Below, in pieces: positions 17,559-25,426 of a stretch of DNA of 33,352 nucleotides (position 1 is the first letter of the stretch; every line of letters begins with the position of its first letter). Both the position numbers and the translations under genes were made by a program. Origin of the DNA: a virus; the IMG/VR virus record IMGVR_UViG_3300017763_000085, positions 1 to 33,352 of that record. One strand, given 5' to 3'. Under the pieces are notes generated by a model. The model saw nothing but the letters and a program-made list of their open reading frames with translations. It was not told where the DNA came from and did no database searches.

Positions 17559-18007
17559 TGAAAACCTTTAAAGAATTTGTATATGAATCGAAAAGTGGTG
17601 ATTCTTCTCTGCGTGACTGGTTTGGCAAGAGTAAGTCTAGTGATGGCAAGCCTGGTTGGGTTCAACTGGGTGGCAAATTTTCAGGAAAACCCTGTGCCAA
17701 ACAACCAGGTCAAACAACCAAACCAAAATGTGGTTCTTCAAAAATGAAGCGTAACCTCACTAAAGATGAGGAAGAAGCAGCATTTAGACGCAAGAATCGA
17801 GAGGACGGTAATCCAGATCGCAAAGGAAAAGCGATTAACGTTGATACCGAGAAGAAAAAGAAGAAGATGTCTGAGGAAGAAAATTTTACTCAGGCAGATA
17901 AAGTGATGAAGAAGCATCGCAAAAGATTGAACGATCTTCATCGTCAAAGACACAAGGGAACTGGTGGTAGTGGTGAAGATGTCAACGAGTCTACACAGAC
18001 TAAATAA
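17558..18007 (+). CDS. Small basic protein with capsid-targeting-like N-terminus
   Basis: I chose ATG 17558, which overlaps the preceding stop (TAATG), rather than TTG 17543. This gives 149 residues. The N-terminus MKTFKEFVYE closely resembles the T4 capsid-targeting sequence MKTYQEFIAE of the internal proteins IPI-IPIII, which the prohead protease removes after the Glu. Next comes a module SLRDWFGKSKSSDGKPGWV with a C-x(n)-C pair (CAKQPGQTTKPKC), a type common in marine phages. The rest is strongly basic (TEKKKKKM, KKHRKRLNDLHRQRHK) with an acidic tail. A DNA-associated protein packaged inside the head is a reasonable inference. The family itself is of unknown function. Confidence 0.75.
   Translation: MKTFKEFVYESKSGDSSLRDWFGKSKSSDGKPGWVQLGGKFSGKPCAKQPGQTTKPKCGSSKMKRNLTKDEEEAAFRRKNREDGNPDRKGKAINVDTEKKKKKMSEEENFTQADKVMKKHRKRLNDLHRQRHKGTGGSGEDVNESTQTK
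18000..18006 (+). promoter_or_regulatory. Late promoter box (CTAAATA) before the 85-residue ORF
   Basis: CTAAATA overlaps the TAA stop of the preceding gene and lies 26 nt before the next ATG. It is followed by a further AT-rich stretch (ATATATAAGG) that includes a possible Shine-Dalgarno element. Confidence 0.4.
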
Positions 18008-18031
18008 TATATAAGGTAAAACTATAGAACA

Positions 18032-18289
18032 ATGAAGATTTTAGGAGATGCAACTGCTTTAGCAGCAGGCACAACAAAATTTACTTCAGCAACTGCAGTA
18101 TGGGTGTCTAACACTGCTACCAGTGCATCTAATGTGACTCTTCGTAATGCTGCTGATGATGCTGATCTTGGATCAATAAGTATTCCTGCATCAAGTGGAG
18201 TTTTAATCCATTTAATTGCTGGTCAAGGTTTGAGAGGTGCAGCAACTATTACTGGTACACAAGTTGGCGCATCAGAAACTGGATATTAA
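18032..18289 (+). CDS. Small beta-rich hypothetical protein upstream of gene 17
   Basis: 85 residues, almost free of charged residues, rich in Ala, Thr, Ser and Gly. It has alternating beta-like segments (TAVWVSNTATSASNVTLRN, then GSISIPASSGVLIHLIAGQG). There is no signal peptide or membrane segment. The composition resembles small phage capsid decoration or fibre-like proteins, and I recall similar short ORFs near gene 17 in cyanophages. No function can be assigned with certainty. It has its own late-type box upstream, and its TAA overlaps another weak box in front of gene 17. Confidence 0.7.
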   Translation: MKILGDATALAAGTTKFTSATAVWVSNTATSASNVTLRNAADDADLGSISIPASSGVLIHLIAGQGLRGAATITGTQVGASETGY

Positions 18290-18292
18290 ATA
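18286..18292 (+). promoter_or_regulatory. Possible late promoter box before gene 17
   Basis: TTAAATA fully contains the TAA stop of the preceding ORF and lies 19 nt before the gene 17 ATG, in a very AT-rich 21-nt gap. The match to the late consensus is weaker than at other sites, so this may be chance. Confidence 0.3.
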
Positions 18293-18310
18293 TTTTTAAT
18301 TAATTAAATT

Positions 18311-19957
18311 ATGTCTGTTGATCATTATCTTGGTAATCCACTACTAAAAAAAGCAAATACAACTCAAGAATTTTCGCAAGATCAGGTTCTTGAATTTGCA
18401 CGTTGTATCGATGATCCAGTATATTTTGCAGAAAATTATATACAGATTGTTACCCTAGATTATGGTCTGAAGAATTTTGAACCATATGAATTTCAAAAGG
18501 TTATGTTGGATCGATTCCATCATAATCGATTCAATGTATGTAAACTTCCCAGACAATCTGGTAAGTCTACTATTGTTGTGTCTTATCTTCTTCATTATGC
18601 ACTTTTTAATGACAACGTAAATATTGCAATTCTTGCAAACAAAGCAGCAACTGCTAGAGATTTGCTTGATCGTCTACAAACTGCATACGAAAATCTTCCT
18701 AAGTGGTTGCAGCAAGGAGTATTGACATGGAACAAAGCATCTCTTGAATTGGAGAATGGGTCGAAAATTATTGCAGCATCTACATCCGCATCTGCAGTTC
18801 GTGGTGGATCATACAATATCATCTTCCTTGATGAGTTTGCGTTCGTTGCAAATCATATAGCAGACCAATTCTTTAGTTCAGTATATCCCACAATTTCTTC
18901 AGGTCAAAATACTAAAGTTATTATCGTGAGTACACCTCATGGTATGAATCACTTTTATAAAATTTGGCATGACGCAGAACGTAGTAAGAACGAATATATT
19001 CCAACAGAAGTTCATTGGAGTGATGTACCAGGAAGAGATGCTGAGTGGAAAAGGCAAACAATTGCAAACACATCAGAACAACAGTTTAAAGTTGAGTTTG
19101 AATGCGAATTTCTTGGATCTGTCGATACTCTAATTTCGCCAAGTAAACTTAGAACGATGGTATATGAACAACCATCAATAACACACCAAGGGTTAGATGT
19201 ATTTACTGATGTAAAATCTGAGAACAATTATGTAATTACAGTTGACGTTGCCAGAGGAGTTGGTGGAGACTATTCTGCATTTACTGTTATTGACATTACA
19301 ACATTTCCACATCAATTAGTATGTAAGTATAAGAATAATGAAATCAAACCGATGCTATTTCCAAGCATCATTAAAGAAGTAGCAGATAATTATAATAAAG
19401 CATATGTATTATGTGAAGTAAATGATGTAGGTGATCAAGTTGCTGCAATTTTGAATTTTGATTTGGAATATGAAAATGTTTTAATGTGTTCTATGAGAGG
19501 TAGAGCAGGACAAATTGTTGGGCAAGGATTCTCTGGCAAAAAGACACAACTTGGTGTCAAGATGTCTAAAACAGTCAAAAAGGTTGGATGTTTAAATCTA
19601 AAGACCTTAATTGAAGAGGATAAATTAATCTTCAAAGATTATGATGTGATTGCTGAACTTACTACATTTATTCAAAAGCATAACTCATTTGAGGCAGAGG
19701 ATGGTTGTAATGATGACTTAGCAATGTGTCTCGTCATCTATGCCTGGTTAGTTCAACAAGATTACTTTAAAGAATTGACCGATCAAGATGTTCGTAAACG
19801 TCTATATGAAGAGCAGAAAAATCAAATAGAACAAGATATGGCACCATTTGGGTTTATTGAAGATGGTTTAGATTCTACATCTTTTGTAGATGTAGATGGA
19901 GATCGTTGGCATACTGACGAATATGGTGATATGTCATACATGTGGGACTACGGTTAA
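18311..19957 (+). CDS. 17: Large terminase subunit gp17 (packaging ATPase/nuclease)
   Basis: 548 residues; T4 gp17 has 610. It pumps DNA into the prohead through the portal and cuts the concatemer. The N-terminal ATPase has Walker A PRQSGKST at 80-87, Walker B IIFLDEF at 170-176 (D174, E175) and the coupling motif VSTPHG at 206-211. The C-terminal RNase H-like nuclease has D312 in VDVARGVGGDYSAF, E369 in LCEVND and D468/D469 in NDDLAMCLV. These fit T4 D401, E458 and D542. All expected catalytic residues are present. Its TAA overlaps the ATG of the next small gene. It partners with gp16 (15289-15711) and gp20 (23748-25424). Confidence 0.95.
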   Translation: MSVDHYLGNPLLKKANTTQEFSQDQVLEFARCIDDPVYFAENYIQIVTLDYGLKNFEPYEFQKVMLDRFHHNRFNVCKLPRQSGKSTIVVSYLLHYALFNDNVNIAILANKAATARDLLDRLQTAYENLPKWLQQGVLTWNKASLELENGSKIIAASTSASAVRGGSYNIIFLDEFAFVANHIADQFFSSVYPTISSGQNTKVIIVSTPHGMNHFYKIWHDAERSKNEYIPTEVHWSDVPGRDAEWKRQTIANTSEQQFKVEFECEFLGSVDTLISPSKLRTMVYEQPSITHQGLDVFTDVKSENNYVITVDVARGVGGDYSAFTVIDITTFPHQLVCKYKNNEIKPMLFPSIIKEVADNYNKAYVLCEVNDVGDQVAAILNFDLEYENVLMCSMRGRAGQIVGQGFSGKKTQLGVKMSKTVKKVGCLNLKTLIEEDKLIFKDYDVIAELTTFIQKHNSFEAEDGCNDDLAMCLVIYAWLVQQDYFKELTDQDVRKRLYEEQKNQIEQDMAPFGFIEDGLDSTSFVDVDGDRWHTDEYGDMSYMWDYG

Positions 19958-20181
19958 TGGATTTAGATGGGCAATTAAAACTGGGGCATTTATTATTATA
20001 TGATAGAAAATGTAGAACTTGTAGTGAAACAAAAAATTTAGTTGAGGGATTTTATAGAACCAGAAAAGATAGAGGAGCAGTAGCATCTTCATATTCTTAT
20101 GAGTGCAAAGAATGCACAAAAAAGAGAGTGTGTAAAGGAAAAACTAATGATTCTACAAAGTGGAATTACCCAGACTGGTAG
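19957..20181 (+). CDS. Small zinc-ribbon protein between genes 17 and 18
   Basis: 74 residues from ATG 19957, which overlaps the gene 17 stop (TAATG); the GTG at 19942 would lie inside gene 17. Two CxxC pairs, C19-C22 (CRTC) and C50-C53 (CKEC), separated by 27 residues, predict one structural zinc site. The spacer holds FYRTRKDRGA, which is basic. The pattern resembles short phage zinc-ribbon proteins and truncated HNH-like domains, but there is no His-Asn-His signature, so nuclease activity is not supported. Coupling to gene 17 suggests a role in packaging or late regulation. That is only an inference from position. Confidence 0.7.
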   Translation: MDLDGQLKLGHLLLYDRKCRTCSETKNLVEGFYRTRKDRGAVASSYSYECKECTKKRVCKGKTNDSTKWNYPDW

Positions 20182-20200
20182 TTCACGTCACAATTCCCCC

Positions 20201-20217
20201 GTGAAAAGTCACTTTTT
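20201..20217 (+). terminator. Weak hairpin with T-run before gene 18
   Basis: GTGA-AAAG-TCAC forms a 4-bp stem and is followed by five T. An overlapping alternative pairing, TTCACG (20182-20187) with CGTGAA (20200-20205), is also possible. The stem is short, so termination is uncertain, but it sits in the one sizeable gap (82 nt) of the + strand block before gene 18. Confidence 0.3.
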
Positions 20218-20218
20218 A

Positions 20219-20225
20219 ATAAATA
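20219..20225 (+). promoter_or_regulatory. Late promoter box for the tail sheath gene
   Basis: ATAAATA lies in the 82-nt gap before gene 18, just after a T-run. A clear ribosome binding site, AAGGAGA at 20249-20255, follows, 8 nt before the ATG. Box, leader and strong RBS together are the best-formed initiation region in the window, as expected for an abundant protein. Confidence 0.6.
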
Positions 20226-20263
20226 TTTTCAGATAAACTGAGACTAACAAGGAGACAGAATCC

Positions 20264-23071
20264 ATGGCGACTCCTCAATTATCTCCTGGTGTATTAACTA
20301 GAGAGGTTGATTTAACCGTAGGAAGAGCTGAAAACGTTCTTGATAACATTGGAGCAATTGCGGGTCCATTTGAGATTGGACCTGTCAACGAACCTACTAC
20401 GGTATCTACAGAGCAAGAGCTTATTAACGTTTTTGGGCAACCAAGATCTTCAGATCAACACTACGAGTATTGGATGAGTGCCTCATCCTTCTTATCTTAT
20501 GGTGGTGTGATGAAAGTTGTCCGTGTAGACGGAGAATCACTTAAGAACGCAAATGCAGGTTCTCTGATAGCAAGCAGAGATATCAAGATTAAAAACTACG
20601 ACGATTACCAAGCAAACCATACCGACGCTCCCAACTGGCTTTATGCCGCTAAGAACCCTGGAGAGTGGGGCAACGATCTTAAAGTTTGCTACATTGATAA
20701 CTTCGGTGATCAGGTTCTGGGTATTGGAACCACTTCAGCTACCGCTCTTGGTGCTGCTGTTGGATATGGTGTTACCGTAGATATTAGTGGTGCTGTTATT
20801 CCAGGTGTTGGACGCACAACACCATTTACGGGATATCTTAAGGGAATCATCACTCAAGTAATTGATGGTGGTATTATCGATACTAGTGCGATTGTCGTTA
20901 AAATTGAGTCTAGAGTTGCTACTGGTGGAACTCAAATTGGACGAGAGACTAATGTCACCTATGCAGAAAATAGCACATATGCATCGTTCCTAAAAAATCA
21001 AAGACTAACGTTTATTGATTCTAACGATTTAGTAACTTCACCTAAAGACTCTATTGATACTGTAGGTATTACAACGTCTACAGCAATAAACGGTCAACAA
21101 GGACAAGTTTATACTGGTGTTGCTGGTACTTCTTCAGCAAGTGGAAGTAATGCAACATTTACAATCACCAGAAACAATACTGACGGCAATGTTGCCAGCA
21201 CAGTGATTGTTAATGCTGGTGCAGGATATACTGTTGGAGAGACTGTATCTATCGGTGGTTCCATTGTTGGTGGTTTTGACCTTTATCAAGGTGCTATCGC
21301 TGAGAAGAGTGGACTCACAACTTCAACTAGCGTTCCTGCTGCATCTAACGGAATCTATCTGAACGTTGCAGGCGTAAGTACTGTTGGTACTGGCGTAACA
21401 TTAAACGTTTACAGAGATGGAACTGGCGGAATTGGAACCGTCACAATGACCTCTGCTGGTCTTGGATATGCTACTGGTACTGTAATCACACTTCCAGGAA
21501 ACCTGGTTGGTGGTGTAACTCCTGGAGACGATGCTCAATTTAGCGTAGTCACTCTGAGAGATGACCAAGTTATATTAAATATTGCTGAAAGCAACTCTAG
21601 AGTTGTAGTCGCTGGTGTTGATGACTGGTACAATTCTCGTACACTTGGTCTTGACAACTCCACTATCTTCTGGAGAACGATTGCCCCTAAACCAGGCACA
21701 TCATCATATGCTTCTGAAAGAGGTGGATTTAACGACGAAATGCATGTCGTTGTTGTAGATGATAGTGGAAAGATTACTGGCGTCCGAGGAAATATCCTTG
21801 AGAAGCATACTTTCCTATCTAAAGCACAAGACTCTGTATCTGCTGTAAATTCTCCACAGAAGACATTCTACAAGCAGTTCATTGCAAACTTCTCGCAGTA
21901 CATTTATGCGGGAACAAACCAAAGTACTCAGAATGACATATTCAACGGTACTTCACCAACGAGTATTAAGCATAGAGCAAAAGCTACACAGGTTTGGTCT
22001 AGTGGAGATGGAGACATTGAAACCTCATTCGCGGTTGAAGATGCTATCAACAACCAACAGTGGGATAGAAATGCTGCAGGAGCTATCTTTAGTTCTATTG
22101 GTTCTAAGACATACACCTTGGTAGCAGGTAGAGATTATGGTGGCGAGGTAAACACCTCTTCCATGAAGACTGATCTTGGTTCAATTATTGCTGGTTACGA
22201 ACTCTTCAATAATAAAGAAGACGTTGCAGTTGACTACTTAATCATGGGTCCTGGAATGGATACTCTGAATGATAGTCAAGCAAAAGCAAACAAACTAATC
22301 TCTATCGCTGATGGTAGAAAGGATTGTGTTGCATGTATCGGTCCTCACAGATTTGGAATTGTAGACATTACAAATCCAGTTACTCAAACTCAAAATCTTC
22401 TTGAGTACTTCGGTCCACTCTCTTCATCTTCTTATGCAGTCTTTGATAGTGGATATAAGTACACTTATGATAGATTCAACAATCAATTCCGTTACATCCC
22501 ATGCAACGGCGATATTGCTGGTCTGATGTGTCGCACTAACCTTGTTGCTTACCCATGGTTCTCACCTGCAGGTCAACAAAGAGGTGTAATCAAGAATGCA
22601 ATTAAACTTGCATTTAACCCAAATAAAACTCAGAGAGATTCTTTATATTCTGCAAGAATCAACTCTGTTGTCAATCAATCTGGCGCTGGCGTAATTCTCT
22701 TCGGAGATAAGACAGCACTATCATTTGCATCTGCATTCGATAGAATTAACGTTCGTCGCCTGTTCTTAACAGTAGAACAAGCATTGCAGAAAGCAGCAGA
22801 AGCACAACTATTTGAGTTCAACGATCAAATTACAAGAACCAACTTCGTAAACATTGTTGAACCCTATCTCCGCGATATTCAAGCAAAGCGTGGAGTATAT
22901 GACTATCTCGTCATTTGCGACGAGACAAATAATACGCCCGACATCATTGACAACAACGAATTTAGAGCAGACATCTTCCTGAAGCCTGCTAAGTCAATTA
23001 ATTACGTGACTCTAACATTCGTTGCAACGAGAACTGGCGTCTCGTTTGAAGAAGTCGCTGGTAGAGTTTGA
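20264..23071 (+). CDS. 18: Tail sheath protein gp18
   Basis: The N-terminus SPGVLTREVDLT followed by AIAGPFEIGPVNEP is the standard sheath opening. The C-terminal region (RTNFVNIVEPYLRDIQAKRG, then TFVATRTGVSFEEVAGRV) is the conserved sheath core that polymerises around the tube and contracts. It has 935 residues against 659 in T4. Extra sequence in the region of residues about 165-440 carries two GxGY-type repeats, near 312 (VIVNAGAGYTVGETV) and 392 (VTMTSAGLGYATGTV), plus a GIGTT motif near residue 152. In T4 the equivalent outer domains face outward, so these repeats probably decorate the sheath surface. The gene has a strong promoter and RBS and is followed by the tube gene. Confidence 0.95.
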   Translation: MATPQLSPGVLTREVDLTVGRAENVLDNIGAIAGPFEIGPVNEPTTVSTEQELINVFGQPRSSDQHYEYWMSASSFLSYGGVMKVVRVDGESLKNANAGSLIASRDIKIKNYDDYQANHTDAPNWLYAAKNPGEWGNDLKVCYIDNFGDQVLGIGTTSATALGAAVGYGVTVDISGAVIPGVGRTTPFTGYLKGIITQVIDGGIIDTSAIVVKIESRVATGGTQIGRETNVTYAENSTYASFLKNQRLTFIDSNDLVTSPKDSIDTVGITTSTAINGQQGQVYTGVAGTSSASGSNATFTITRNNTDGNVASTVIVNAGAGYTVGETVSIGGSIVGGFDLYQGAIAEKSGLTTSTSVPAASNGIYLNVAGVSTVGTGVTLNVYRDGTGGIGTVTMTSAGLGYATGTVITLPGNLVGGVTPGDDAQFSVVTLRDDQVILNIAESNSRVVVAGVDDWYNSRTLGLDNSTIFWRTIAPKPGTSSYASERGGFNDEMHVVVVDDSGKITGVRGNILEKHTFLSKAQDSVSAVNSPQKTFYKQFIANFSQYIYAGTNQSTQNDIFNGTSPTSIKHRAKATQVWSSGDGDIETSFAVEDAINNQQWDRNAAGAIFSSIGSKTYTLVAGRDYGGEVNTSSMKTDLGSIIAGYELFNNKEDVAVDYLIMGPGMDTLNDSQAKANKLISIADGRKDCVACIGPHRFGIVDITNPVTQTQNLLEYFGPLSSSSYAVFDSGYKYTYDRFNNQFRYIPCNGDIAGLMCRTNLVAYPWFSPAGQQRGVIKNAIKLAFNPNKTQRDSLYSARINSVVNQSGAGVILFGDKTALSFASAFDRINVRRLFLTVEQALQKAAEAQLFEFNDQITRTNFVNIVEPYLRDIQAKRGVYDYLVICDETNNTPDIIDNNEFRADIFLKPAKSINYVTLTFVATRTGVSFEEVAGRV

Positions 23072-23084
23072 TCACCAGTTCTAA

Positions 23085-23091
23085 TTAAATA
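23085..23091 (+). promoter_or_regulatory. Possible late promoter box for the tail tube gene
   Basis: TTAAATA sits in the 40-nt gap between genes 18 and 19. A strong ribosome binding site, GGAGG at 23097-23101, follows 10 nt before the ATG of gene 19. Confidence 0.45.
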
Positions 23092-23111
23092 AACACGGAG
23101 GAATCACCCCA

Positions 23112-23714
23112 ATGTCACGCACAATTAAAACTATCTCCGACTTCAAAGCTAAATTACAAGGCGGAGCAGCAAGACCAAACTTATTTGAAGTAAGTATCCC
23201 ATCCTTCCCTGACTTTGTTCAGGGTTGGGATGATGATACCTTCAACTTTATGTGCAAATCTGCAGCATTGCCTGCATCTAATGTTGCACAAATTGACGTT
23301 CCATTTAGAGGACGTGTTCTCAAAATTGCTGGAGACAGAACTTTTGATGTCTGGACTGTTACAGTCATCAACGATGAAGACTTCAAATTAAGAACATCCT
23401 TTGAAGAATGGATGAACCACATCAGTAAACTGGATAATGCCACTGGCGCTACCAGTCCATCTTCTTACATGGTTGACGCATATGTCCACCAAATGGGTAG
23501 AGGTGAGCAAAGATTCTCTACAGAGAATACTGTTGCAGACACTCATATCCCACTAAGAACCTATAGATTCTACGACATCTTCCCAACTAATATCTCTCAG
23601 ATTGATCTTTCTTACGATACATCTGACAGTATTGAGGATTATACCGTTGACTTCCAAGTTCAATACTGGGCAGCAGATGGTGGTAGAGATCAAACTGGTC
23701 GTGCAATAAGTTAA
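23112..23714 (+). CDS. 19: Tail tube protein gp19
   Basis: 200 residues; T4 gp19 has 163. It polymerises into the inner tail tube through which DNA passes. The start TISDFKAKLQGGAARPNLFE followed by VSIPSFP is the conserved tube opening. Further family-like features are FMCKSAALPASNVAQIDVPF (residues about 45-64) and the C-terminal DYTVDFQVQYW. Its place between the sheath and portal genes is invariant in T4-like phages. It has a strong GGAGG ribosome binding site. The stop TAA shares a base with the late promoter box of gene 20. Confidence 0.95.
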   Translation: MSRTIKTISDFKAKLQGGAARPNLFEVSIPSFPDFVQGWDDDTFNFMCKSAALPASNVAQIDVPFRGRVLKIAGDRTFDVWTVTVINDEDFKLRTSFEEWMNHISKLDNATGATSPSSYMVDAYVHQMGRGEQRFSTENTVADTHIPLRTYRFYDIFPTNISQIDLSYDTSDSIEDYTVDFQVQYWAADGGRDQTGRAIS

Positions 23715-23720
23715 TAAATA
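23714..23720 (+). promoter_or_regulatory. Late promoter box for the portal gene
   Basis: ATAAATA, preceded by A and followed by G, begins on the last base of the gene 19 stop and lies 28 nt before the gene 20 ATG. There is no strong Shine-Dalgarno sequence in the leader. Confidence 0.5.
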
Positions 23721-23747
23721 GTACATAGTTCACGATCCTAAATTATA

Positions 23748-25424
23748 ATGGCCAAGTTATTTGGATTCTCGATAGAGGATAATGATGAAAAGAAACCCAA
23801 GGGTGCTGTGGTTTCCCCCGTTCCTCAAAACAATGAGGACGGGGTTGACCATTATTTAACCAGTGGGTTTTTTGGGTCTTATGTTGACATTGAAGGTGTA
23901 TATAGATCAGAGTATGATCTAATTAGAAGATATAGAGATATGGCACTGCATCCAGAAGTGGATGGTGCAATTGAAGATATTGTCAATGAAGCAATTGTAA
24001 GCGATACCAACGACAGTCCAGTTGAGATTGAACTTTCAAACGTCAATGTCACTGATGGTCTAAAGAAAAAAATCAGAGAAGAATTTAAGCATATTCTTGA
24101 ATTGCTAGACTTTGATAAAAAGTGTCATGAGATCTACAGGAACTGGTACGTAGATGGAAGACTTTATTATCATAAAGTAATAGACTTAAAGAATCCTCAA
24201 GATGGTATTCAAGAGTTAAGATATATTGATGCGTTAAAAATGAAGTTTGTCCGTCAAGCGGGCAAAAAGAATACTGATAGAAATCAAGTAAGATTTAATC
24301 CAAACGGAGAAAAGGATCCTAAAGATACTGGATTCCCAGAAATTCAAGAATATTTTGTTTACAACCCAAAGTCTGCACAGGTAGGAAATCTTGCTGCTAG
24401 AGGTGGTGGAAACTCTGCAACTGAGGGTGTAAAATTCTCAAAAGATTCTATTGCATATTGCACCTCTGGTTTAGTAGATCGTAATAAAAATCTTACACTC
24501 TCATATCTTCACAAAGCAATCAAGGCACTCAATCAACTGAGAATGATTGAAGATTCGCTGGTTATCTATAGAATGTCACGCGCTCCTGAGCGTAGAATTT
24601 TCTATATTGATGTTGGTAATCTTCCTAAGATGAAAGCAGAGCAATATCTGCGTGATGTTATGATGCGTTATCGTAATAAACTAGTTTATGATGCTTCGAC
24701 AGGAGAGATCAGAGACGATAAGAAGCATATGAGTATGCTTGAGGATTTCTGGTTGCCACGTCGCGAAGGTGGTAGAGGAACTGAGATCACAACTCTTCCA
24801 GGTGGACAAAATCTTGGAGAACTTTCAGATATCAAGTACTTCCAAGAAAAACTATATCGCGCACTAAATGTACCATCATCTAGAATTGGTGGACAAGAGG
24901 GATTCAATCTTGGTCGTTCTTCTGAAATATTAAGAGATGAGTTGAAGTTTACTAAGTTTGTTGGAAGATTGAGAAAGAGATTCTCAAATATGTTCAACGA
25001 CATGTTGAGAACTCAATTACTTCTCAAAAATATTGTCAGTATTGAAGATTGGGAAACTATCTCTGAGCATGTTCAATACGACTTCCTGTATGACAACCAC
25101 TTCTCTGAACTGAAAGATGCAGAGTTGATGACTGAGAGACTTAATATTGCTGCCACTGCAGAACCTTACATTGGTAAGTATTACTCTCAAGATTACGTTC
25201 GCCGTAAGATTCTTCGTCAGACAGATGAAGAAATTATCGAACAGGATAAGTTGATCAAAAAAGAAATTTCGGCAGGAATTATACCTGATCCAAATGCACC
25301 AATTGATCCCGCAACTGGAGAACCACTTCCCACTAATGGAAATGATTTAGGAGCACCAATTGATGAACCAGATCTTGATGGTGCAAAAGATGGTGGAAGT
25401 ACTGAGGCACCAGAGATAGTTTAA
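23748..25424 (+). CDS. 20: Portal vertex protein gp20
   Basis: 558 residues; T4 gp20 has 524. The dodecameric portal nucleates the prohead, docks the gp17 motor and later the neck. Diagnostic segments are RSEYDLIRRYRDMALHPEVD (residues about 52-71), the following AIEDIVNEAIV, YRMSRAPERRIFYIDVGNLP (about 273-292) and LPGGQNLGELSDIKYFQEKL (about 350-369). The proline/acid-rich C-terminus (after about residue 505) is variable in the family. The next gene starts 2 nt after the stop (TAATTATG), so it is likely read from the same transcript even though it is not a T4 core gene. Confidence 0.95.
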   Translation: MAKLFGFSIEDNDEKKPKGAVVSPVPQNNEDGVDHYLTSGFFGSYVDIEGVYRSEYDLIRRYRDMALHPEVDGAIEDIVNEAIVSDTNDSPVEIELSNVNVTDGLKKKIREEFKHILELLDFDKKCHEIYRNWYVDGRLYYHKVIDLKNPQDGIQELRYIDALKMKFVRQAGKKNTDRNQVRFNPNGEKDPKDTGFPEIQEYFVYNPKSAQVGNLAARGGGNSATEGVKFSKDSIAYCTSGLVDRNKNLTLSYLHKAIKALNQLRMIEDSLVIYRMSRAPERRIFYIDVGNLPKMKAEQYLRDVMMRYRNKLVYDASTGEIRDDKKHMSMLEDFWLPRREGGRGTEITTLPGGQNLGELSDIKYFQEKLYRALNVPSSRIGGQEGFNLGRSSEILRDELKFTKFVGRLRKRFSNMFNDMLRTQLLLKNIVSIEDWETISEHVQYDFLYDNHFSELKDAELMTERLNIAATAEPYIGKYYSQDYVRRKILRQTDEEIIEQDKLIKKEISAGIIPDPNAPIDPATGEPLPTNGNDLGAPIDEPDLDGAKDGGSTEAPEIV

Positions 25425-25426
25425 TT

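Noticed and set aside
18548-18571. Walker A of gp17 (PRQSGKST) as an unusual variant
   Set aside because: T4-like large terminases commonly have an R-Q-x-G-K-[ST]-T loop, so this is normal.
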